From: JALYXV01 sp963733505
GTDB lineage: Bacteria > Actinomycetota > Acidimicrobiia > Acidimicrobiales > Palsa-688
Reading direction: 5' to 3'
DNA: 64,000 bases
Assembly (NCBI GenBank): GCA_963733505.1
Contig: CAVTDW010000023.1
Span: forward strand, 62,001 to 126,000
This document shows positions 9,526 to 18,061 of this stretch, piece by piece; the stretch's first letter is position 1; every line of letters starts with the position of its first letter. Under the pieces are notes generated by a model. That model made no database searches, had not been told where the DNA came from, and saw only the letters and a list, made by a program, of their open reading frames with translations. Made by a program: the position numbers and the translations under genes.

Positions 9526-10034
9526 CGACGACACTTGGCATCTCGTCACTGTGGGCTGGATGCAAAACCACGCACGCGACCGGCCGTGCTCCGAGGGCGC
9601 GGATGGTCCCAACCGGCAACTTGATCGCCGCGTGGACGCATGCCGGGTGGCGGGCCGGCGCCTGCCTCGGTGCCGGGTTCGGCGCTTGCCTCGCGCTGGC
9701 CTCGGGGCTGTACGGGCTCGCGATCATCACCACCCCCGTCGGTGTCCTCGTCGGCGCGGCCCTTGGCCTGGCGCTCGGCGTGATCAACGGTGTCGTGCTC
9801 GCCCGGCTCGACGGCACCCGTCTCCTTGGCGGGACGCCTCAGACCCGGGTTCGACGAGCGACGACAGCGGCCGTGGTGACGACAGGGCTCAGCATGTTCG
9901 CCACCCAAGTCGCCTTGTTCGGCTGGATCTCGGATCGGGCGCCCTGGTTCTGGCTGGCGTACCTGCCGCTGGCAGCCGCACTGCTGATGGCAGCCGTCAC
10001 AGCCCGGCGGCTGCCGCCGGGTCACGCCCGATAG
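9522..10034 (+). CDS. Four-helix integral membrane protein, unknown function
   Basis: A 170-residue protein with about four hydrophobic segments (residues ~43-62, 65-95, 113-135 and 140-161), the second rich in glycine and alanine. No family signature is recognised. The start overlaps the stop of the DUF2071 gene (ATGA), so it is the third member of the coupled operon. The last gene before the duplicated tRNA-Gly end, it closes the cassette. Confidence 0.7.
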   Translation: MTTTLGISSLWAGCKTTHATGRAPRARMVPTGNLIAAWTHAGWRAGACLGAGFGACLALASGLYGLAIITTPVGVLVGAALGLALGVINGVVLARLDGTRLLGGTPQTRVRRATTAAVVTTGLSMFATQVALFGWISDRAPWFWLAYLPLAAALLMAAVTARRLPPGHAR

Positions 10035-10101
10035 CGGCTGGCCGTGCGGCGTGTCCAGCGCCTGTTCGCTGAGGGGGTTGCCGCTGCGGCCCGCGCGGCC
10101 T

Positions 10102-10155
10102 CGATTCCCGTCACCCACTCTCGACAAGCCCAGGTCAGATGGGGTAAGCGGGTCG
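10102..10155 (+). repeat. Right copy of tRNA-Gly 3'-end direct repeat (possible attR)
   Basis: Same orientation as 7781-7836 and near-identical in the tRNA part (one change in cacccActct) with small indels beyond. No complete tRNA is present here: the sequence upstream of the T loop does not match tRNA-Gly. Confidence 0.75.
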
Positions 10156-10156
10156 T

Positions 10157-13100
10157 TTAGGGCAGCGAGCAGTTGCTGAAGCCGCTCATGGCGGATATGA
10201 GCAGCGTGCCGCCGCCCGCCGGGTTGAGGCCGTTGACGTAGCTTTCGACGCCCGGCGACGCAGTGGCGGCCATGCCGTTGACACCGAAGGCATTGATCGT
10301 CGAGGCCGTACCCTGCTTCCAGAGGCCGATCCCCATGGCCGGCCCGGTGCTGCCCGCGCTGGTATTGCCCGAGATGTTGAGGCATACGGTCTCGTTGTTG
10401 CTCGTTGCGTTGCCAGAATCGACCCGGATGCCCTGACTGACACCGCTCAACGGGGCGGCGACAGTGTTGTTCTGGATCTTGGTGTTGAGGGTGCCGGTAG
10501 CGTTTTGGGCCACGGCCAGGATGCCATCGCCGTCGGTGGCGCTGATGTTGTTGTTGGTGATCGTGGTCGTCAACCTCGGCGTGTCGGAGGCGCTGAAGGC
10601 GAACGAGGTCCCCACACCGATCCCCTGGGCTCCGGAGCTGTTGTTGGCCACGACGACGTTGTTGTTGATCGTCTCGGTCACGTTGGCGAAGCCGAGCGAC
10701 GAGCTCGAGATGCCGATTCCTTTGGTGTTGCTGATGTTGTTGCCGGAGATGTTGAAGTTGCCCTGACCCTTGCCGTTGACCAGGGCGATGAGGCCTTCGG
10801 CCCCGATGGGGTTGGCGGCGCTGGCTCCGGCGATGACGTTGTTGGTGATGGCGATGATGTTGGTGGCATCGCCCGGTATCCCGACTGTGCCCGCCGGCGC
10901 GGCGGCCGAGTTGGCGTCGCCGCCTTGCACCTGGAGGGCGGGGGCACTCGGGAAGTTGGTGATGTGGTTGCTGTCGATGGTCGCCTTGGTGACGTTGGCG
11001 ACCGTCGACGCATTACCGAAGGCGGCCACCAGGATGCCAGAGCCCTTCGACGAGGCGGTCGAGGTGCTGCTGGTGATGGTGTTGTTGGAGATGTTCATGT
11101 GGACGATGACGCCGCTGTAGTTGACGATGTCGATGCCGTGGTAGAAGGCGTTGGTCAGGGTGTTGTTTGTGATGGTGACGTCACCGATGACGTTCTGCTC
11201 GTTGCCGACGCCGGTGGTGTTGAAACCGATGTTGGAGTCGTCGGTGGTAGTACCCGCGGTGTCCGAGTTGGTGATCGTGCTGTGGTCGAGGAAGAAGTCC
11301 TTGTTCATGCCCGGCGTGTCGCCCGCGCCATTGCCGGAACCGCCCCGGATCCCGCTGCCCCCGGTGTCGTGGATATTCATCCACGAGAGCGACGTGCCCT
11401 CGGTGCCGGTCAGCGAGATACCCGGCCCGGTGGTGTGCTGGATGATGCCCCCGCTGTCGGCGGTCGCCGAATCCCCGGTCACGGTCAAACCGGCCACGAG
11501 GCCGGTGTTCCTGAGGATGATGCCGCTTGACGGTCCGCCGGAGCTCGTACCGGCCGTGATGCTCTTGAAGGCGAGCCCGTTCGCCCCAATGGTTGTGTTT
11601 TCCACGTCGAGGGTGGGGCCGTTCGTCGAAGCCAGGGTGTTGTTGAGACCGGTCACGGTCACGGTGCCGCCATTGGATGCGGTAAGCGCCGACTGGATGT
11701 TACCGACGGAGACCGTGACGCCGCCCGTGAAGTTGATGGTGGTGGCGGTGTTGTTGAACACGTTTATGCCCATCCCCCCCGCCGCGATCTGACTGACAGC
11801 ACCTGACAAGGTGACAGTCCCGCCCGTGCGAGCCGAGATGCTGACGACGTTGGCACCGCCTGCAGCTGTGATCGTCGCACCGACGTTGAACGCCCCGTTG
11901 CCGCCGGATACGACGAGGCCGGTCCCGCCGTTGGTCGTGATGTTCGATGAGGTGATCGTCGTGGCATTGACGTTGATGGCGCGCACACCGTTTCCTGCGG
12001 AGGCGTTGACGTCTATACCGCTGATCGTGTCACCCTCCGCCAGCGTGATCCCGGGGTTCCCGCCGGCGTTGGTGATGGTCGGATTGGGACCGCCGGCGGT
12101 AAAGATCGTGTGCCCGCCGATGACCAGACCAACCGACGTGCTGAGCAGGGTCTGGGTGGCCTTCAGGGTGATGCCACCGGTGTAGTCGGGTGGGGCCCCT
12201 TGGCCGTTGAGGAAGATGTAGTCCCCGGTCCCGGCCACCGGCTCCACCGAAGAGAGCACGTTGAACGGCGAGATCGATCTGCCGTCCCCATTGACGTTCG
12301 CAGAGTTGACGTACCAGACCATGCCGGCCACGGTGATGGTGGCAGTGTTTGACGCAGAGTGGAACCCGTTGGACACGGTGTAGGTGAAGGTGTCGTTACC
12401 GGTGAAGCCCACCGGCGGGTTGTACGTGAAGGTGCCGTTGGTGTTGACCGTGAGCAGCCCGCCCTGGGTCGTCGTGGAGGGCCCGCTGGCGGTGAGGGTG
12501 TGGCCGGTCGGGTCAGAGTCACCTGTGAGCAGGTTGGGTGGCGAGGCGAGGATCACCGACGGCTGGTCCGGGGCGGTGCCCACGCCGAAGGTGGTGTTGC
12601 CCACAGCACCGCTGAAGCTGTGCGCAATCACGATGGGTGGCGGGATCACGACCGGGTTGGTGATGGCGTTGGTGGCGCAGGTGGCGGCGTTGCCGCACCC
12701 TGGGGTGTTGACGTTGGTGAAGCTGCCCTGGTTGGTGATCGTCGACCCATCGGCGTCGGTGCTGTCCACGGTCACCTGGAAGCTCAACGTCAGGGGGCCG
12801 CTCAAGGCTGCGACCGAAGTGATGGTCCACGTGACCGTGCCCGACGCCTCGTTGGCGCTGCAGTTGGGCGTCGAGCCACAGGTGGCCGAACTCGCCACAT
12901 AGGTGGTCCCCGCGGGGATGGCATCAGTCACCGTCCCCGCGCCCGACGCCGTGGCGCCGGTGTTGCTCACCTTCAGGTTGTAGGTGATAGGGGCCGACTG
13001 GCCTGCGGTCACCGTGACACCGGCCCCCGGGGTCGGCTCCGACTTCACCACCGAGATCGACGCCGCCGTCACCACCGGGTTGGACACGGTGTTGGTGGCA

Positions 13101-13357
13101 CAGGTGGCCGCATTGGCGCAACCCGGCGTGTTGACATCGGTGAAGTTGCCCTGATTCGAGATCGTCGACCCGTTGGCGTCGCCCGCGTTGACCGTCACCT
13201 GGAACGTCAAATTGTTGGTGCTCGACGGCGCCACCGACGTCAACGTCCACGTCACGGTCCCCGACCCGAAACTTGCAGTGCAAATCGGGGTCACGCCGCA
13301 ACTCGCCGAGCCCGCCACATACGTAGTGCCCACCGGGATGCCATCAGTGACCGTCAC
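10157..13357 (-). CDS. C-terminal segment of the DUF11-repeat protein: last repeats, cadherin-like domain, beta-helix
   Basis: A 1,066-codon open segment. It contains the last two DUF11 repeats and a cadherin-like domain (NLLTGDSDPTGHTLTA, GFTGNDTFTYTVSNG). About 780 residues of parallel beta-helix then follow, with many short repeats such as ITNNTLTN, ISNNTITS, ISGNNISNT and ITNNNISATDGDG, typical of pectate-lyase-like folds in adhesins and surface proteins. The protein ends without a sorting signal. No polysaccharide-lyase catalytic residues could be assigned. It must normally be translated as part of the 20090 start. Confidence 0.75.
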   Translation of the reverse strand: MTVTDGIPVGTTYVAGSASCGVTPICTASFGSGTVTWTLTSVAPSSTNNLTFQVTVNAGDANGSTISNQGNFTDVNTPGCANAATCATNTVSNPVVTAASISVVKSEPTPGAGVTVTAGQSAPITYNLKVSNTGATASGAGTVTDAIPAGTTYVASSATCGSTPNCSANEASGTVTWTITSVAALSGPLTLSFQVTVDSTDADGSTITNQGSFTNVNTPGCGNAATCATNAITNPVVIPPPIVIAHSFSGAVGNTTFGVGTAPDQPSVILASPPNLLTGDSDPTGHTLTASGPSTTTQGGLLTVNTNGTFTYNPPVGFTGNDTFTYTVSNGFHSASNTATITVAGMVWYVNSANVNGDGRSISPFNVLSSVEPVAGTGDYIFLNGQGAPPDYTGGITLKATQTLLSTSVGLVIGGHTIFTAGGPNPTITNAGGNPGITLAEGDTISGIDVNASAGNGVRAINVNATTITSSNITTNGGTGLVVSGGNGAFNVGATITAAGGANVVSISARTGGTVTLSGAVSQIAAGGMGINVFNNTATTINFTGGVTVSVGNIQSALTASNGGTVTVTGLNNTLASTNGPTLDVENTTIGANGLAFKSITAGTSSGGPSSGIILRNTGLVAGLTVTGDSATADSGGIIQHTTGPGISLTGTEGTSLSWMNIHDTGGSGIRGGSGNGAGDTPGMNKDFFLDHSTITNSDTAGTTTDDSNIGFNTTGVGNEQNVIGDVTITNNTLTNAFYHGIDIVNYSGVIVHMNISNNTITSSTSTASSKGSGILVAAFGNASTVANVTKATIDSNHITNFPSAPALQVQGGDANSAAAPAGTVGIPGDATNIIAITNNVIAGASAANPIGAEGLIALVNGKGQGNFNISGNNISNTKGIGISSSSLGFANVTETINNNVVVANNSSGAQGIGVGTSFAFSASDTPRLTTTITNNNISATDGDGILAVAQNATGTLNTKIQNNTVAAPLSGVSQGIRVDSGNATSNNETVCLNISGNTSAGSTGPAMGIGLWKQGTASTINAFGVNGMAATASPGVESYVNGLNPAGGGTLLISAMSGFSNCSLP

Positions 13358-15902
13358 CGAACCCGACGCCGTGCCACCGGAGTTCGTCGACCGCCAACTG
13401 ATACGTGACCGGAGCCACCTGACCCGCCGTCACCGAGACACCGGCCCCCGGGGTCGGCTCCGACTTGACCACCGAGATCGACGCCGCCGTCACCACCGGG
13501 TTCGACACCGTGTTGGTGGCACAGGTAGCCGCATTGGCGCAACCCGGCGTGTTGACATCGGTGAAGTTGGCGGTGTTGGCGATGGTGGACCCGTTGGCAT
13601 CGCCCGCGTTGACCGTCACCTGGAACGTCAAATTGTTGGTGCTCAACGGCGCCACCGACGTCAACGTCCACGTCACGGTCCCCGACCCGAAACTTGCAGT
13701 GCAAATCGGGGTCACGCCGCAACTCGCCGAGCCCGCCACATACGTGGTGCCCGCCGGGATGGCATCAGTCACCGTCACCGAACCCGACGCCGTGCCACCG
13801 GAGTTCGTCACCGCCAACTGGTAGGTGACCGGGGCCACCTGACCCGCGGTCACCGTGACGCCGGCCCCCGGGGTCGGCTCGCTCTTGGTCACCGTGATCA
13901 CGGGCGCCACAACCACCGGGTTGGTGATGGTGTTGGTGGCACAGGTAACCGCATTGGCGCAACCCGGGGTGTTGACGTCGGTGAAGCTCCCCTGGTTGGA
14001 AATCGTGGACCCGTTGGCGTCACCGGCGTTGACCGTCACCTGGAACGTCAAGTTGTTGGTGCTCAACGCCGCCACCGACGTCAACGTCCACGTCACCGTC
14101 CCTGATGCAAAGCTCACGCTGCAGCTCGGCGTCACACCACAGCTGGCCGACGCCGCCACATACGTGGTCCCCGCCGGGATGGCGTCGGTCACCGTCACCG
14201 GTCCCGACGCGGTACCCCCCGAGTTCGTCACCGCCAACTGATAGGTGACCGGGGCCGACTGGCCTGCGGTCACCGTGACACCGGCCCCCGGGGTCGGCTC
14301 CGACTTCACCGCCGAGATCGACGCCGCCGTCACCACCGGGTTCGACACGGTGTTGGTGGCACAGGTAGCCGCATTGGCGCAACCCGGCGTGTTGACATCG
14401 GTGAAGTTGCCCTGATTCGAGATCGTCGACCCGTTGGCGTCGCCCGCGTTGACCGTCACCTGGAACGTCAAATTGTTGGTGCTCGACGGCGCCACCGACG
14501 TCAACGTCCACGTCACCGTCCCCGACCCGAAACTTGCAGTGCAAACCGGGGTCACGCCGCAACTCGCCGAGCCCGCCACATACGTGCTGCCCACCGGGAT
14601 GCCATCGGTGACCGTCACCGAACCCGGACGCCGTGACCCACCGGAGTTCGCGACCGCCAACTGATACGTGACCGGAGCCACCTGACCCGCCGTCACCGAG
14701 ACACCGGCCCCCGGGGTCGGCTCCGACTTGACCACCGAGATCGACGCCGCCGTCACCACCGGGTTCGACACCGTGTTGGTGGCACAGGTAGCCGCATTGG
14801 CGCAACCCGGCGTGTTGACATCGGTGAAGTTGGCGGTGTTGGCGATGGTGGACCCGTTGGCATCGCCCGCGTTGACCGTCACCTGGAACGTCAAATTGTT
14901 GGTGCTCAACGGCGCCACCGACGTCAACGTCCACGTCACGGTCCCCGACCCGAAACTTGCAGTGCAAACCGGGGTCACGCCGCAACTCGCCGAGCCCGCC
15001 ACATACGTCGTGCCCGCCGGGATGGCATCAGTCACCGTCACCGAACCCGACGCCGTGCCACCGGAGTTCGTCACCGCCAACTGGTAGGTGACCGGGGCCA
15101 CCTGACCCGCGGTCACCGTGACGCCGGCCCCCGGGGTCGGCTCGCTCTTGGTCACCGTGATCACGGGCGCCACAACCACCGGGTTGGTGATGGTGTTGGT
15201 GGCACAGGTGGCCGCATTGGCGCAACCCGGGGTGTTGACGTCGGTGAAGCTCCCCTGGTTGGAGATCGTGGACCCGTTGGCGTCACCGGCGTTGACCGTC
15301 ACCTGGAACGTCAAGTTGTTGGTGCTCAACGCCGCCACCGACGTCAACGTCCACGTCACCGTCCCTGATGCAAAGCTCACGCTGCAGCTCGGCGTCACAC
15401 CACAGCTGGCCGACGCCGCCACATACGTGGTCCCCGCCGGGATGGCATCGGTCACCGTCACCGGTCCCGACGCGGTACCCCCCGAGTTCGTCACCGCCAA
15501 CTGATAGGTGACCGGGGCCGACTGGCCTGCGGTCACCGTGACACCGGCCCCCGGGGTCGGCTCCGACTTCACCGCCGAGATCGACGCCGCCGTCACCACC
15601 GGGTTCGACACCGTGTTGGTGGCACAGGTAGCCGCATTGGCGCAACCCGGCGTGTTGACATCGGTGAAGTTGCCCTGATTCGAGATCGTCGACCCGTTGG
15701 CGTCGCCCCCGTTGACCGTCACCTGGAACGTCAAATTGTTGGTGCTCGACGGCGCCACCGACGTCAACGTCCACGTCACCGTCCCCGACCCGAAACTTGC
15801 AGTGCAAATCGGGGTCACACCGCAACTCGCCGAGCCCGCCACATACGTGGTGCCCGCCGGGATGGCATCGGTGACCGTCACCGAACCCGACGCCGTGCCC
15901 AC
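13344..15902 (-). CDS. DUF11-repeat protein, central open segment (six repeats)
   Basis: An uninterrupted 852-codon frame containing six consecutive 140-residue DUF11-type repeats. Each has VTYQLAVTNSGGTASG, AIPAGTTYVAGSASCG, TASFGSGTVTWTL, NNLTFQVTVNAGDANGST and CANAATCATNT, the last giving a probable disulfide. Linkers alternate in the order ISAVKSEP, ITVTKSEP, ISVVKSEP. Near 14630 a compensated three-base change gives GGSRRPGSV without breaking the frame. Coherent coding runs to about 13393, where an extra g (gtcgaccgcc) shifts the frame. No start codon of its own is credible. Confidence 0.75.
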   Translation of the reverse strand: MGTASGSVTVTDAIPAGTTYVAGSASCGVTPICTASFGSGTVTWTLTSVAPSSTNNLTFQVTVNGGDANGSTISNQGNFTDVNTPGCANAATCATNTVSNPVVTAASISAVKSEPTPGAGVTVTAGQSAPVTYQLAVTNSGGTASGPVTVTDAIPAGTTYVAASASCGVTPSCSVSFASGTVTWTLTSVAALSTNNLTFQVTVNAGDANGSTISNQGSFTDVNTPGCANAATCATNTITNPVVVAPVITVTKSEPTPGAGVTVTAGQVAPVTYQLAVTNSGGTASGSVTVTDAIPAGTTYVAGSASCGVTPVCTASFGSGTVTWTLTSVAPLSTNNLTFQVTVNAGDANGSTIANTANFTDVNTPGCANAATCATNTVSNPVVTAASISVVKSEPTPGAGVSVTAGQVAPVTYQLAVANSGGSRRPGSVTVTDGIPVGSTYVAGSASCGVTPVCTASFGSGTVTWTLTSVAPSSTNNLTFQVTVNAGDANGSTISNQGNFTDVNTPGCANAATCATNTVSNPVVTAASISAVKSEPTPGAGVTVTAGQSAPVTYQLAVTNSGGTASGPVTVTDAIPAGTTYVAASASCGVTPSCSVSFASGTVTWTLTSVAALSTNNLTFQVTVNAGDANGSTISNQGSFTDVNTPGCANAVTCATNTITNPVVVAPVITVTKSEPTPGAGVTVTAGQVAPVTYQLAVTNSGGTASGSVTVTDAIPAGTTYVAGSASCGVTPICTASFGSGTVTWTLTSVAPLSTNNLTFQVTVNAGDANGSTIANTANFTDVNTPGCANAATCATNTVSNPVVTAASISVVKSEPTPGAGVSVTAGQVAPVTYQLAVDELRWHGVGFGDGH

Positions 15903-15903
15903 C

Positions 15904-18061
15904 GGAGTTCGTCACCGCCAACTGATACGTGACCGGAGCCACCTGACCCGCGGTCACCGAGACACCGGCCCCCGGGGTCGGCTCCGACTTGACCACCGAG
16001 ATCGACGCCGCCGTCACCACCGGGTTCGACACGGTGTTGGTGGCACAGGTGGCCGCATTGGCGCAACCCGGCGTGTTGACATCGGTGAAGTTGGCGGTGT
16101 TGGCGATGGTGGACCCGTTGGCATCGCCCGCGTTGACCGTCACCTGGAACGTCAAATTGTTGGTGCTCAACGGCGCCACCGACGTCAACGTCCACGTCAC
16201 GGTCCCCGACCCGAAACTTGCAGTGCAAATCGGGGTCACGCCGCAACTCGCCGAGCCCGCCACATACGTGGTGCCCGCCGGGATGGCATCAGTCACCGTC
16301 ACCGAACCCGACGCCGTGCCACCGGAGTTCGTCACCGCCAACTGGTAGGTGACCGGGGCCACCTGACCCGGGGTCACCGTGACGCCGGCCCCCGGGGTCG
16401 GCTCGCTCTTGGTCACCGTGATCACGGGCGCCACAACCACCGGGTTGGTGATGGTGTTGGTGGCACAGGTGGCCGCATTGGCGCAACCCGGGGTGTTGAC
16501 GTCGGTGAAGCTCGCCCTGGTTGGAGATCGTGGACCCGTTGGCGTCACCGGCGTTGACCGTCACCTGGAACGTCAAGTTGTTGGTGCTCAACGCCGCCAC
16601 CGACGTCAACGTCCACGTGACCGTCCCTGATGCAAAGCTCACGCTGCAGCTCGGCGTCACACCACAACTGGCCGACGCCGCCACATACGTGGTCCCCGCC
16701 GGGATGGCATCGGTCACCGTCACCGGACCCGACGCGGTACCCCCCGAGTTCGTCACCGCCAACTGATACGTGACCGGAGCCGCCTGGCCTGCGGTCACCG
16801 TGACACCGGCCCCCGGGGTCGGCTCCGACTTCACCACCGAGATCGACGCCGCCGTCACCACCGGGTTCGACACCGTGTTGGTGGCACAGGTGGCCGCATT
16901 GGCGCAACCCGGCGTGTTGACATCGGTGAAGTTGCCCTGTTGGCGATCGTGGACCCGTTGGCGTCGCCCCCGTTGACCGTCACCTGGAACGTCAAATTGT
17001 TGGTGCTCGACGGCGCCACCGATGTCAACGTCCACGTCACCGTCCCCGACCCGAAACTTGCAGTGCAAACCGGGGTCACGCCGCAACTCGCCGAGCCCGC
17101 CACATACGTACTGCCCACCGGGATGCCATCGGTGACGGTCACCGTACCGGACGCGGACCCACCGGAGTTCGTCACCGCCAACTGATACGTGACCGGAGCC
17201 ACCTGACCCGCGGTCACCGAGACACCGGCCCCCGGGGTCGGCTCCGACTTGACCACCGAGATCGACGCCGCCGTCACCACCGGGTTCGACACCGTGTTGG
17301 TCACACAGGTAGCCGCATTGGCGCACCCCGGCGTGTTCACATCGGTGAAGTTGGCGGTGTTGGCGATGGTGGACCCGTTGGCATCGCCCGCGTTGACCGT
17401 CACCTGGAAACTGAGGTTCTCGGTACTCAACGCCGGCACCGACGTCAACGTCCAGGTGACCGTCCCCGCCGCCTCGGTCACGCTGCAACTCGGCGTCGCC
17501 GCCGGACACACCGCCGAGGCCGCCACATACGTCGTGCCCGCCGGGATCGCATCGGTCACCGTCACCGAACCCGACGCCGTCCCACCCGAGTTCGTCACCG
17601 CCAACTGATACGTGACCGGAGCCACCTGACCCGCCGTCACCGTCATCCCGGCCCCCGGGGTCGGCTCAGACTTCACCACTAGTGATCGAAGGCACTGACA
17701 ACACCGGGTTCGACACCGTGTTGGTGGCACAGGTGGCGGCATTGCCACAACCCGGCGTCCTGACATTGGTGAAGCTGGCCATGTTGACGATCTTCGATCC
17801 GTTGGCGTCGTTGGCTTTGACCGACACCTGGTAGGTCAAGTTGTTGGTACTCACCGCCGACACCGACGTCAGCGTCCACGTAATCGTCCCGGAGGCGAAA
17901 ATCACGCTGCAGTTCGGGGTGGCCCCACAACTGGCCGAGCCCGCCACGTAGGTGGATCCCGCCGGGATGGCGTCGGTCACCGTCACGGAGCCCGAAGCAG
18001 TGCCGCCCGAGTTGGCGACGGCCAACTGGTAGGTGATCGGCGTCGCCTGGCCCGCGTTCAC
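15904..18061 (-). pseudogene. Middle segments of the DUF11-repeat protein in shifting frames
   Basis: Four coherent DUF11 stretches in different frames join the N-terminal and C-terminal parts: about 18061-17690, 17690-16938, 16938-16512 and 16512-15904. Each change of frame is one inserted or missing base, seen by aligning neighbouring 420-bp units. Examples are an extra base in cactagtg at ~17690, a missing base after ccctg at ~16938, an extra g in ctcgccctgg at ~16513 and an extra c in gtgcccaccgg at ~15900. The repeats themselves are almost identical to intact units. Confidence 0.7.

Noticed and set aside
12359..16557. Long plus-strand frames opposite the DUF11 repeats, rich in His, Arg, Asp and Gly.
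   Set aside because: They are antisense reflections of the 420-bp repeats and have no ribosome-binding sites or plausible protein features.
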